Positions 46,814-54,656 of a DNA stretch of 64,000 nucleotides are shown here, piece by piece. Below the pieces are notes generated by a model that was not told where the DNA came from, searched no databases, and was given only the letters and a program-made list of their open reading frames with translations. Both the position numbers and the translations under genes were made by a program. The number at the start of each line of letters is the position of its first letter. Positions within the stretch are counted from its first letter, which is position 1. Origin of the DNA: Streptomyces sp. NBC_00670 (GTDB lineage Bacteria > Actinomycetota > Actinomycetes > Streptomycetales > Streptomycetaceae); assembly GCF_036226765.1 (NCBI RefSeq), contig NZ_CP109017.1, positions 1,364,001 to 1,428,000 on the forward strand, read 5' to 3'.

Positions 46814-47407
46814 TCAGGCCCGGAGCGGCTGGGTCGCGACGCCGTCGAAGCGGAGGTTCCAGTAGCCGGCGCGGCCGGTCAGGGTGGTCGTCGACAGCGG
46901 ATGGACGTCGAGGTTCCAGTACGTGGCCGGGGGCGCCTTCAGCGCGTAGACCAGGGCCGCGCGGACGACCGAGGGCTCGGCGACGGCGACGATGCGGCAG
47001 CCCTCCTCGGCGGGCCGGGTGTCCAGCCAGCCGCCGACCCGGGAGATGAACGACAGCAGGGACTCGCCGCCGTGCGGGGCGGCGCGCGGGTCGGCGAGCC
47101 AGGCGTCCACCGACTGCGGCTCGCGGGCCATGGCCTCGCCGAGGGTGAGTCCGCGCCAGCGGCCCATGTCGCAGTCGCGCAGGGCGAGTTGCACCAGAGG
47201 GGCGTAGCCCAGGGCGTCGCCGGTGGCACGGCTGCGCGGGGTCGGCGAGCAGTAGCGCAGTTCGGCGGCGGCGAGCGGGAGCAACTGCCCGGCCACGTGC
47301 AGCACTTGGTCCCAGGCCGCCTGGTCGAGCGGTCGGTCGTCCTCGAAACGTTCGGCGAGCAGCGAGGCGTTGCGTGCGGCGGCGACGAACGTGACCCGAA
47401 CGTGCAT
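46814..47407 (-). CDS. Histidine-phosphatase-like protein lacking the RHG catalytic motif
   Basis: 197 residues. The fold of the phosphoglycerate-mutase/histidine-phosphatase superfamily is recognisable from LRYCSPTPRSRATGDALG, LGEAMAREPQSVDAWL, PHGGESLLSFISRVGGWL and VAEPSVVRAALVYAL. The usual N-terminal R-H-G/A is replaced: VRVTFVAAARNASLLAERF has Asn where the phospho-accepting His should be. The second catalytic His, expected in the (S/T)HG position, reads AEPS. It is therefore probably not a phosphatase and may bind rather than hydrolyse a ligand. I recall similar proteins close to cobalt/cobalamin genes in Streptomyces, but nothing here shows such a link. Confidence 0.75.
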   Translation of the reverse strand: MHVRVTFVAAARNASLLAERFEDDRPLDQAAWDQVLHVAGQLLPLAAAELRYCSPTPRSRATGDALGYAPLVQLALRDCDMGRWRGLTLGEAMAREPQSVDAWLADPRAAPHGGESLLSFISRVGGWLDTRPAEEGCRIVAVAEPSVVRAALVYALKAPPATYWNLDVHPLSTTTLTGRAGYWNLRFDGVATQPLRA

Positions 47408-47480
47408 GCCGTGATGGTGGGCCGCGCAAGTACGCAGGTCAAGGGCCGTTACGCGCCAGTTACCGAGGGTATGCGCCTCC

Positions 47481-48932
47481 TCACCCGAAAAGGGAGGCGG
47501 TGAAGACGTCGGCACAGGCCGCCCGCAGCCGCCGTACGCCCTCGGTGATCTCGGCGGTGCCCGCGACCGCCGCGAAGCTGAGCCGCAGATGGGCGGCGGG
47601 GGGTTCCGCGCTGAAGTAGGGGCGGCCGGGGGTGAGCGCGACGCCGGTGCGCAGGGCGGCGGCGACCAGCGCGGACTCGTCGGCGCCGTCGGGCAGCCGC
47701 AGCCAGAGGTGGTAGCCGCCGGACGGCACATGGGGCAGGGCGAGTGCGGGCAGGTCACGGCGGAGCGCGGCGGTCATCGCCTCCCGGCGGATGCGCAACT
47801 CGGCGGAGACCGCCCGCAGATGGCGCGGCCAGGCGGGCGCCCCGACCAGTTCGAGGGCGGCCTCCTGCAGCGGGCGTGGCACGAAGAACGTCTCGACGAC
47901 GTGGATGGCCCGCAGCCGCTCCAGGACGGGACCCCGGGCGGCCAGCGCGCTCACCCGGAAGCTGGGCGAGGTCACCTTGGTCAGCGAGCCGACGTGCACC
48001 ACCACGCCGTCCGGGTCCTCGGCGGCGAGCGGCGGCGGCAGCGGCCCCGCGTCCTCGTGCACCAGCCGCCGTACGAAGTCGTCCTCGACGACGAACGCCC
48101 CGGCGGCGCGCGCGAGCCGCAACACCTCGGCCCGGCGCTCCGGCGCCAGTACCGCGCCGGTCGGGTTCTGGAACAGCGGCTGGCAGACGAGGACCCGGGC
48201 GCCGCTCGCCCGGAAGGCGTCGGCGAGCAGGGCGGGCTTGACGCCGTCGGCGTCGACCGGCACGGGGACCGGGCGCAGCCCGGCGGCGCGGGCGATCGCC
48301 AGCATGCCTGGGTAGGTGGGCGACTCCACCAGGACCGGGGCGCCGGGCGGGGCGAGCGCGCGCAGCGCGGTGGTGAGCGCGGACTGGCCGCCGGCGGTGA
48401 CCAGCACGTCGGCGGCGGTGACCGGGCCGCCGATGCCGCGCGCGAACCATTCACGCAGCTCCGGCAGCCCCTCCATGGGCGGCCGGCCCCAGGCGCCCGG
48501 GCGGCGGCCGGCCCGGGCGAGCGCGGCTCCCATCGCCCGCTCCGGCTGGAGCGAGGGGTGCAGATAGCCGCCGTTGAACTCGATCACCCCGGCGGGCGGG
48601 GCGGCGAGCGAGACGAGCACGCCGGAGGCGTCGACGCCGCGGGGCACGTGCTCGGTGGCCGGATCGGCGCTGAGCGCGACCTCCTGCCAGGCGGTGTCGC
48701 CGGACGGGGCGGGCGCCGTGCGGGGGTCCGCGCGGAACGCGCCGGAGCCGGGGCGGGTGACGACCAGGCCCTCGGCGGCGAGCTGCGCCAGCGCGCGGGA
48801 GACGGTCACCGGGCTGACCCGGAACCGCTCGACGAGGGCCCTGCTGGACGGCAGCTTCTCTCCTGTGGAGTAGCGCTTCACCTCCGCGCGGAGGGTTCCG
48901 GCCAGGTTGGCGACGCTGTTACGCTCGTGCAT
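47481..48932 (-). CDS. MocR-type regulator (GntR helix-turn-helix + aminotransferase fold)
   Basis: 483 residues. Residues 10-70 are a GntR winged helix (YSTGEKLPSSRALVERFRVSPVTVSRALAQLAAEGLVVTRPGSGAF). From about 110 a fold-type I aminotransferase domain: TAGGQSALTTALRAL, VESPTYPGMLAIARAAG, CQPLFQNPTGAVLAPERR and SLTKVTSPSFR with the PLP lysine. MocR proteins use PLP as an effector ligand. The neighbour is a divergent DMT exporter whose start codon overlaps with this one, the natural target. A -10-like TACTCT lies 8 bases before the ATG. Confidence 0.92.
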   Translation of the reverse strand: MHERNSVANLAGTLRAEVKRYSTGEKLPSSRALVERFRVSPVTVSRALAQLAAEGLVVTRPGSGAFRADPRTAPAPSGDTAWQEVALSADPATEHVPRGVDASGVLVSLAAPPAGVIEFNGGYLHPSLQPERAMGAALARAGRRPGAWGRPPMEGLPELREWFARGIGGPVTAADVLVTAGGQSALTTALRALAPPGAPVLVESPTYPGMLAIARAAGLRPVPVPVDADGVKPALLADAFRASGARVLVCQPLFQNPTGAVLAPERRAEVLRLARAAGAFVVEDDFVRRLVHEDAGPLPPPLAAEDPDGVVVHVGSLTKVTSPSFRVSALAARGPVLERLRAIHVVETFFVPRPLQEAALELVGAPAWPRHLRAVSAELRIRREAMTAALRRDLPALALPHVPSGGYHLWLRLPDGADESALVAAALRTGVALTPGRPYFSAEPPAAHLRLSFAAVAGTAEITEGVRRLRAACADVFTASLFG

Positions 48933-49935
48933 GAGAGCCGAGAGTAGCGCTATTCAAGGTCGTGCGATAGCGGTTGATGAGGCGGGGCCGGGTCCCGGGG
49001 TGGTGCCGGGTGCTGGGGCGGGGCCGCGTTCCGGTGCCGGGTCCGGGACGAATTCCGGGAGCGGTCCCCGGGGCCCCCGGGGTTCCCGGACGGGCGCCGT
49101 CCAGGCCGGGCTCGGCGTCGTCGCCTTCTCCCTCACGTTTCCCGCCACGGCCTGGGGGCTGGAGTCGTTCGGCCCCTGGTCGCTCGTGGCCGTGCGCAGC
49201 GTGCTGGCGGCGGTGCTCGCGGGCGGATGCCTGCTGGCACTGCGGGTACCGGTGCCGCCGCGCCGGCACTGGAGCGGGATCGCGGTGGTGGCCTGCGGGG
49301 TCGTCGTCGGGTTCCCGCTGCTCACCACGTTGGCGCTGCGGACCTCGACGACCGCGCACGCGGCCGTGGTGGTCGGGCTGCTGCCGCTGACCACCGCGCT
49401 GTTCTCGGCGCTGCGGGTGGGGTCCCGGCCGTCACGGTCCTTCTGGGTCGCCGCGTGCGCGGGGGCGGCTGCGGTGATCGCGTTCACGGTGGGGCAGAGC
49501 GGGGGCGCGCTGACGGGGGCGGACGCGTATCTGTTCGGGGCGCTGGTGGTGTGTGCGGCCGGGTACACCGAGGGCGGCCGGCTGGCCCGGGAGATGCCGG
49601 GGTGGCAGGTGATCGGGTGGGCGCTGGTGCTCTGTCTGCCGGTGTCCCTGCCGGGGGCCTGGGTGGCGCTGGCGTACGAACCGGTGGTGTGGGACCGGCA
49701 CGGGGTGGCGGGGGTGCTGTGGGTCGCGGTGGGGTCGCAGTTCCTGGGGCTGGTGGTCTGGTACCGGGGGATGGCGGCGGTCGGCATCCCCCGGGCGAGT
49801 CAGTTGCAGCTGGCGCAGCCGTTGCTGACGCTGGTGTGGTCGGTGCTGCTGGGTGAGCGGCTGACGTGGGCCGCGCCGGTGACGGCGGTGGCGGTGCTGG
49901 TCTGCATCGCGGTCACGCAACGGGCACGGGCCTGA
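48931..49935 (+). CDS. EamA/DMT-superfamily exporter
   Basis: About 334 residues, ten hydrophobic segments from GVVAFSLTFPATAWGLESF to VTAVAVLVCIAVTQRA. The two EamA halves are visible (SLTFPATAWG; QLQLAQPLLTLVWSVLLGERL). Likely exporter of an amino acid or a small metabolite. The ATG at 48931 overlaps the ATG of the divergent MocR gene inside a GCATGA palindrome, so a real start downstream (for instance the GTG at 49000) is equally possible; the intervening Gly/Pro-rich N-terminus looks untypical for a membrane protein. Confidence 0.82.
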   Translation: MRAESSAIQGRAIAVDEAGPGPGVVPGAGAGPRSGAGSGTNSGSGPRGPRGSRTGAVQAGLGVVAFSLTFPATAWGLESFGPWSLVAVRSVLAAVLAGGCLLALRVPVPPRRHWSGIAVVACGVVVGFPLLTTLALRTSTTAHAAVVVGLLPLTTALFSALRVGSRPSRSFWVAACAGAAAVIAFTVGQSGGALTGADAYLFGALVVCAAGYTEGGRLAREMPGWQVIGWALVLCLPVSLPGAWVALAYEPVVWDRHGVAGVLWVAVGSQFLGLVVWYRGMAAVGIPRASQLQLAQPLLTLVWSVLLGERLTWAAPVTAVAVLVCIAVTQRARA

Positions 49936-50004
49936 CCTCGGTTGCCCCGCCGCGCCGGTGTACGCCCGGCGCCGCTGTCCCCGCCCTCTCGGCGAGCGGG
50001 GCGG

Positions 50005-50781
50005 TCAGCCGAACCGCCGTCGGGTGGCCGCGTCGGCCGGCAGGAAGGTCTCCATGTGCAGGCCCTCCAGGGCGGCGTCGGTGGGAGTGGTGAGCCGGGC
50101 CGAGGTGCTGAAGAAACGCGAGGGTGCGCCCTCGTCCGTGGTGAGTTCCAGGGTGAGGACGGGGCTGCCGGGCGGAGCGGTCCGGCGGGTACCGGCGAGG
50201 TGGTGCCCGGCCTCGTCGGCGAGGGCGAGGTGACGCGGGTCGTGGGTGCGTTCGGCGCGGTGGGCGAGCTGGTGGTACAGGTGCGAGGCCCACTCGGCGA
50301 AGTTGCCGATCCGCGGCGCCAGACCGCCGGGGTGCAGACACAGCCGGACCACGTTGACCGGGGGTTCGAGCAGCTCCGGTGCGCAGCCCGCGAGGAGCGT
50401 GTCGACGCCGGCGTTGGAGTCGACGACGTCCCAGTAGTCGTCCAGCAGCAGCGCCGGGTAGGGCAGATGCGCGTCGAGCAGCCCCCGCAGCCCCTCCATG
50501 ACCGGGGCGAGCGAGGCGTCGTCCAGGCCGCGGTCCCGGTACTGGGGCGCGTACCCGCCCGCCAGCAGGAGCCGGTTCCGCTCGCGCAGCGGGACGTCGA
50601 GGTGGTCCGCGAGGTGAAGGATCATCTCCGGTGTCGGATGCGCGCGACCGGTCTCCACACGGCTGAGGTGCCGGGTGGAGACCGAGGAGCGGTTCGACAG
50701 CTCCTGCTGGCTGAAGCGGCGGCGTTCCCGCCAACTGCGCAGCAGCGGGCCGACCTCGCGGGTGTCCGTGGCCGTGGTCAT
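50005..50781 (-). CDS. XRE-family regulator with MmyB-like ligand domain
   Basis: 258 residues. Residues 10-70 are an XRE helix-turn-helix (LLRSWRERRRFSQQELSNRSSVSTRHLSRVETGRAHP). The rest, LPYPALLLDDYWDVVDSNAG and LAPRIGNFAEWASHLYHQL, is the MmyB-like sensor domain that binds fatty acids or similar ligands in related proteins. It is divergent from a SnoaL-like gene over a palindrome at 50808-50839. TAGGCT lies 6 bases before the ATG, which suggests a leaderless message. Confidence 0.9.
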   Translation of the reverse strand: MTTATDTREVGPLLRSWRERRRFSQQELSNRSSVSTRHLSRVETGRAHPTPEMILHLADHLDVPLRERNRLLLAGGYAPQYRDRGLDDASLAPVMEGLRGLLDAHLPYPALLLDDYWDVVDSNAGVDTLLAGCAPELLEPPVNVVRLCLHPGGLAPRIGNFAEWASHLYHQLAHRAERTHDPRHLALADEAGHHLAGTRRTAPPGSPVLTLELTTDEGAPSRFFSTSARLTTPTDAALEGLHMETFLPADAATRRRFG

Positions 50782-50807
50782 ACCGGCAGCCTAGAGCGGC
50801 CGGGCGT

Positions 50808-50839
50808 GTCCGCCATGACCTCACAGGTCATGGTCGGAC
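50808..50839. promoter_or_regulatory. Palindromic operator between the XRE and SnoaL-like genes
   Basis: CCATGACCT (50813-50821), CAC, AGGTCATGG (50825-50833) is a perfect 9-bp inverted repeat; the outer GTCCG/CGGAC (50808-50812, 50835-50839) extends the symmetry with one extra T. It lies 27 bases from the XRE start and 60 from the SnoaL-like start. Confidence 0.8.
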
Positions 50840-50898
50840 GCACGCCGCGCCTCCACTCTTGGTCACGTCAACGCACCGACCGATCCGGAGGATTGACC

Positions 50899-51261
50899 AT
50901 GGACACCAAGAGCGTCGTCGAGGCGTACCTGGCCACCTGGAACGCCGAGGGCGAGCAGCGGGCGAAACTCCTCGCCGGGCACTGGGCACCCGACGTGACG
51001 TACACCGACCCGCTGGCCGAGGTGACCGGCCATGCCGGGCTCGCCGCCCTGATCGACGGGGTGCACGGACAGTTCCCCGGCTTCGTGTTCACGTCCGTCG
51101 GCGAGCCCGACGCCCACCACGGCCAGCTGCGGTTCCGCTGGGGGCTGGGGCCCGAGGGCGCCGAGCCGGTGGTGATCGGCTTCGACGTCCTGGTCCTGGA
51201 TGGCGGGGGCCGCATCCGCGACGTCCGCGGCTTCCTCGACAAGGTGCCCGCCGGCGCCTGA
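50899..51261 (+). CDS. SnoaL-like / NTF2-fold protein
   Basis: 120 residues with GGAGG 7 bases before the ATG. VVEAYLATWNAEGEQRAKLLAGHWAPDVTYTDPLAEVTGHAGLAALI is the typical opening of the NTF2-like superfamily (SnoaL, ketosteroid isomerase, limonene-epoxide hydrolase). Such proteins are polyketide cyclases, isomerases or ligand-binding proteins; the actual activity cannot be told. It is divergent from an XRE regulator with a shared operator, so its expression is probably inducible. Confidence 0.85.
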   Translation: MDTKSVVEAYLATWNAEGEQRAKLLAGHWAPDVTYTDPLAEVTGHAGLAALIDGVHGQFPGFVFTSVGEPDAHHGQLRFRWGLGPEGAEPVVIGFDVLVLDGGGRIRDVRGFLDKVPAGA

Positions 51262-51286
51262 GCCCGGGGCACCGAGGGGGGCCACC

Positions 51287-51328
51287 GGGGCGGCGCCCGG
51301 TCCCCCTCAGTGCACCGGGCGCCGCCCC
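51287..51328. terminator. Terminator between SnoaL-like and GHL10 genes
   Basis: GGGGCGGCGCCCGGT (51287-51301) pairs perfectly over 15 bp with ACCGGGCGCCGCCCC (51314-51328). The right arm covers the last codons of the convergent gene on the minus strand, so coding sequence and hairpin overlap. Confidence 0.75.
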
Positions 51329-52560
51329 GGGCGCGCCACCCGGTCGTAGTGGTCCTCGACCACTTCCGTCATCGCGCCGATCGGGTCCGCGCCGACCTCC
51401 TTGGCGGAGAAGAACACGTGGCCCGTCACCTGGGGGTACTCCGCCGCGAACGTGAGGTGGCGGGAGAGTTCGGCCGGGTCCTGCCAGGCCTCCGGCTGGG
51501 CGGGGTCGCCCGCCTTGTACAGGGCCTCGCCGATGTACAGCTCCACGCCCGTGCCCTTGGCCACCGCCGACCACCACGGCACCAGTTCCGCGTAGTCGGC
51601 CGCCGGGAAGCCGATGTTCCAGTAGACCTGCGGGCAGAGGTAGTCGATCCACCCCTCGCGCACCCATTTCCGCGTGTCCGCGTACAGGTCGTCGTACGTC
51701 TGCACACCCGCCCGCGTGGCCGAGCCGCGCGGATCCGTGGCGTCGTTGCGCCAGACGCCGAAGGGGCTGATGCCGAAGCGCGCGGCGGGCCGCACCTTGC
51801 GGATGCGGGCGGCGGTCTCGAGGATCAGCTTGTCGATGTTGTCGCGGCGCCAGGCGGCCCGGTCGGGGAAGCCGTCGCCGTGCGCCGCGTACGCCGTGTC
51901 GTCGTCGAAGGTCTGGCCGGCCACCGGGTACGGGTAGAAGTAGTCGTCGAAGTGGACGCCGTCGACCCGGTAGCGGCGCACCGCGTCGAGCATGGCGTCC
52001 TGGACGAAGGCCCGGACCTCGGGCAGCCCGGGGTTGTAGTAGAGCTTGCCGCCGTAGGGCACGACCCAGTCGGGGTGGCGGCGGGCGGGGTGGCTCGCCA
52101 CCAGCCGGCTCGGGTCGGTGTGGTTGGCGACGCGGTACGGGTTGCACCAGGCGTGCAGTTCGAGCCCGCGGGCGTGGGCCTCCTGCACGGCCGTGCCCAG
52201 CGGGTCCCAGCCGGGGTCCTGGCCCTGCGTGCCGGTCAGATACTCCGACCAGGGTTCGTACGGCGAGGGCCACAGCGCGTCGGCGGTGGGGCGGATCTGG
52301 AAGAAGACGGCGTTCAGTTTCCGCTCGGCGGCGATGTCCAGGTGCGTCAGGAGTTCGGCCCGCTGCTGGGCCGCGGTCAGTCCGGGCCGGGTGGGGTAGT
52401 CGCGGTTGGAAACGGTCGCGAGCCACATGCCGCGCATCCGATTGGTCCCGCCGCGCCTGCCCCGGCCGTCGCCGGCCCGGTCGATGGCCGCCGCGTCGCC
52501 CGCGACCACCAGTGACGTCAGCGCGGCCATGGCGAACGCCCGCCGTGACAACCGTCCCAT
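51307..52560 (-). CDS. Secreted glycosyl-hydrolase-like 10 protein (DUF187)
   Basis: 417 residues with a Tat-like or Sec signal (RLSRRAFAMAALTSLVVAGDAAA). The mature part follows the DUF187/GHL10 family: RGMWLATVSNRDYP, FQIRPTADALWPS, LHAWCNPYRV, DGVHFDDYFYPYP with two acidic residues, and YLCPQVYWNIGF. It is a TIM barrel and probably cleaves a polysaccharide or peptidoglycan sugar chain outside the cell. GGAGTG precedes the ATG at 4 bases. Length is in the normal range. Confidence 0.9.
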   Translation of the reverse strand: MGRLSRRAFAMAALTSLVVAGDAAAIDRAGDGRGRRGGTNRMRGMWLATVSNRDYPTRPGLTAAQQRAELLTHLDIAAERKLNAVFFQIRPTADALWPSPYEPWSEYLTGTQGQDPGWDPLGTAVQEAHARGLELHAWCNPYRVANHTDPSRLVASHPARRHPDWVVPYGGKLYYNPGLPEVRAFVQDAMLDAVRRYRVDGVHFDDYFYPYPVAGQTFDDDTAYAAHGDGFPDRAAWRRDNIDKLILETAARIRKVRPAARFGISPFGVWRNDATDPRGSATRAGVQTYDDLYADTRKWVREGWIDYLCPQVYWNIGFPAADYAELVPWWSAVAKGTGVELYIGEALYKAGDPAQPEAWQDPAELSRHLTFAAEYPQVTGHVFFSAKEVGADPIGAMTEVVEDHYDRVARPGRRPVH

Positions 52561-52745
52561 CGCACACTCCACACTCCGCGGACCCGCCCGGTCGCGGGTC
52601 GCCCGGCGCACCAGCATGCCCGACCCGGGCGATCGATCATCAGTACTTCGGGGTAACGTGCACGATCGGAGCAGGCGACGGACCACGGACGCCGCACCGG
52701 GGGCTCGCGGGCCGCAGCGCAACGAAGAGGAACAAAGGGGACGAT

Positions 52746-53606
52746 GTGACCGACATCGAACGCGTCGGAGTGGTGGGCTGCGGCCAGATGGGTGCCGGTA
52801 TCGCGGAGGTGTGCGCCCGGGCAGGCCTGGAGGTGCGGGTCGCCGAGACCACCGGCGAGGCCCTGGAGATCGGCCGAACCCGGCTGTACAACTCGCTGAC
52901 CAAGGCGGCCGAGCGCGGCAAGATCAGTGCGGAGGAGCTGGAGTCGACGCAGGCGCGGCTGAGCTTCACCACCGATCTGGGCGAGTTCGCCGACCGCGAC
53001 CTGGTGATCGAGGCGGTCGTCGAGAACGAGCAGGTGAAGACGGAGATCTTCCAGGTGCTCGACCAGGTGGTGACCCGCCCCGACGCGATCCTCGCCTCCA
53101 ACACCTCCTCGATCCCGCTGGTGAAGCTGGCGGTCGCCACCTCGCGCCCCGACCATGTGATCGGCATCCACTTCTTCAACCCGGCCCCGGTGCAGAAGCT
53201 CGTCGAGCTGATCCCCGCGCTCACCACCTCCGAGGGCACGCTCGGCCGCGCCCAGCTCTTCGCCGAGAAGGTCCTCGGCAAGCACGCGATCCGGGCCCAG
53301 GACCGCTCCGGCTTCGTGGTGAACGCGCTGCTGATCCCGTATCTGCTCTCCGCGATCCGGATGTTCGAGTCGGGCATCGCCAGCCGTGAGGACATCGACA
53401 ACGGCATGGAGATGGGCTGCGCCCACCCGATGGGCCCGCTGAAACTGTCCGACCTGATCGGCCTGGACACGGTCGCCTCGGTGGCCGACAGCATGTACCA
53501 GGAGTACAAGGAGCCCCTGTACGCCGCTCCCCCGCTGCTCCAGCGCATGGTCGACGCGGGCCGCCTGGGCCGCAAGACCGGCTCGGGGTTCTACACGTAC
53601 GCCTGA
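52746..53606 (+). CDS. 3-hydroxybutyryl-CoA dehydrogenase family protein
   Basis: 286 residues from a GTG with AAAGGGG 5 bases upstream. NAD-binding VGVVGCGQMGAGIAEVCARAG, catalytic region NTSSIPLVKLA and GIHFFNPAPVQKLVEL (His of the His-Glu pair), C-terminal helical domain with DRSGFVVNALLIPYL and GCAHPMGPLKLSDLIGLD. It oxidises (S)-3-hydroxyacyl-CoA with NAD(P), in butyryl-CoA or fatty-acid metabolism. Independent gene; followed by a 16-bp hairpin. Confidence 0.93.
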   Translation: MTDIERVGVVGCGQMGAGIAEVCARAGLEVRVAETTGEALEIGRTRLYNSLTKAAERGKISAEELESTQARLSFTTDLGEFADRDLVIEAVVENEQVKTEIFQVLDQVVTRPDAILASNTSSIPLVKLAVATSRPDHVIGIHFFNPAPVQKLVELIPALTTSEGTLGRAQLFAEKVLGKHAIRAQDRSGFVVNALLIPYLLSAIRMFESGIASREDIDNGMEMGCAHPMGPLKLSDLIGLDTVASVADSMYQEYKEPLYAAPPLLQRMVDAGRLGRKTGSGFYTYA

Positions 53607-53615
53607 CCTCCCTTC

Positions 53616-53659
53616 CCACGGACCCGGCACTTCCTCCCCGGAGAGTGCCGGGTCCGTGG
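53616..53659 (+). terminator. Terminator of the hydroxyacyl-CoA dehydrogenase gene
   Basis: CCACGGACCCGGCACT (53616-53631) pairs perfectly over 16 bp with AGTGCCGGGTCCGTGG (53644-53659), 12-base loop, 9 bases after the stop. Confidence 0.85.
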
Positions 53660-53785
53660 CGTTCACACGGTGTGTGCGGGGCGGGTTCGCATATGCCAGT
53701 CGCACACTCTCCTCAGCGGTCGGACGGAGGAGTTCACTCCTCATGCACATGCAACGAACGGGTCGACCAGGAAAGGAGCGGACCC

Positions 53786-54043
53786 GTGACCGCCGACCCA
53801 GATCATCCGGTCATCCATCCCGACGTGGCGGAGCTGCGCCGCCGGCTGGACGTGGCGCACGCCCGCGTCGAGGGCGGACTGGCCCTGCTCACGCACCGGA
53901 CCGAGCAGACCGCCAAGGACGTCGACGAGCTGAGCACGCGGCTCGCCGCGCTGGAACACGCGCGCTGGCCACTGCCCTCGCTCGCCGTCCTGACCGCCCT
54001 GGGCGCGCTCGTCGTCGCGGTCTGGCAGGCGCTGGGCCACTGA
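53786..54043 (+). CDS. Small coiled-coil membrane protein
   Basis: 85 residues from a GTG with AGGAAAGGAG 7 bases upstream. Residues 15-60 (ELRRRLDVAHARVEGGLALL, then TEQTAKDVDELSTRLAALEHA) are heptad-like and probably coiled coil; SLAVLTALGALVVAVWQAL at the end is one membrane helix. It is tail-anchored, with the coiled coil in the cytoplasm. I know similar unnamed small proteins from Streptomyces. A GAGGAGTTCACTCCTC inverted repeat lies 40 bases upstream. Confidence 0.75.
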   Translation: MTADPDHPVIHPDVAELRRRLDVAHARVEGGLALLTHRTEQTAKDVDELSTRLAALEHARWPLPSLAVLTALGALVVAVWQALGH

Positions 54044-54058
54044 CCGGTGGCGATGTCC

Positions 54059-54604
54059 TCAGGGCCGCGTGTCCTGACCGAGCCGGAGGTGATGCAGGAG
54101 CAGTAACGCGGCCGCCATGTTGGCGGCCGGGACCTCGCCGCGGGCGACCAGGTCGGGGACGAGCTTGAGGGGCACCCACTCCCTGCGGTCGGACTCGAAG
54201 TCGTCCACGGGATGGCCCGTGTAGGCGCCCTCGTCCGTCCAGTAGACGTGGTGGCGGGCGTCGGTGAGCCCGTTGGACGGCTCGACGCTCATCAGGTGCC
54301 GCAGCGGTCCCGGCCGCCAGCCGGTCTCCTCCTCCAGTTCCCGGGCGGCGGCCGCGGCGATGTCCTCGCCGTCCTCGACGACCCCCGCCGCGAGCTCCCA
54401 CCCCCAGCTGTCGGTGATGAAACGGTGCCGCCACAGCAGCAGCACCTCGTTCGCCTCGTTGACCACCGTGGCCACGGCGACGGGCCGCAGCCGGATGAGG
54501 AAGTGGTCCAGGTGCCGGCCGTCCGGGAGGACGACGTCCGCCAGGTTGACGCGGAACCAGCGGTTTTCATACACAGTTTGTTCGTTCTCTTTCGTCCACT
54601 GCAC
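54059..54604 (-). CDS. NUDIX hydrolase
   Basis: 181 residues from a GTG with AAGGTGG 7 bases upstream. The Nudix box is complete: G-V-V-E-D-G-E at the start, followed after seven residues by ARELEEETGW, with the usual acidic Mg ligands. The N-terminal NRWFRVNLADVVLPDG and the order of strands fit ADP-ribose/ADP-sugar pyrophosphatases. It stands downstream of the NsdA-like regulator on the same strand, separated by 52 bases. Confidence 0.88.
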   Translation of the reverse strand: MQWTKENEQTVYENRWFRVNLADVVLPDGRHLDHFLIRLRPVAVATVVNEANEVLLLWRHRFITDSWGWELAAGVVEDGEDIAAAAARELEEETGWRPGPLRHLMSVEPSNGLTDARHHVYWTDEGAYTGHPVDDFESDRREWVPLKLVPDLVARGEVPAANMAAALLLLHHLRLGQDTRP

Positions 54605-54656
54605 GGTTCTGCCACCTTTCGTTCGAGTAGGTGGCAATATCGCAGCCGCAGTGGAA

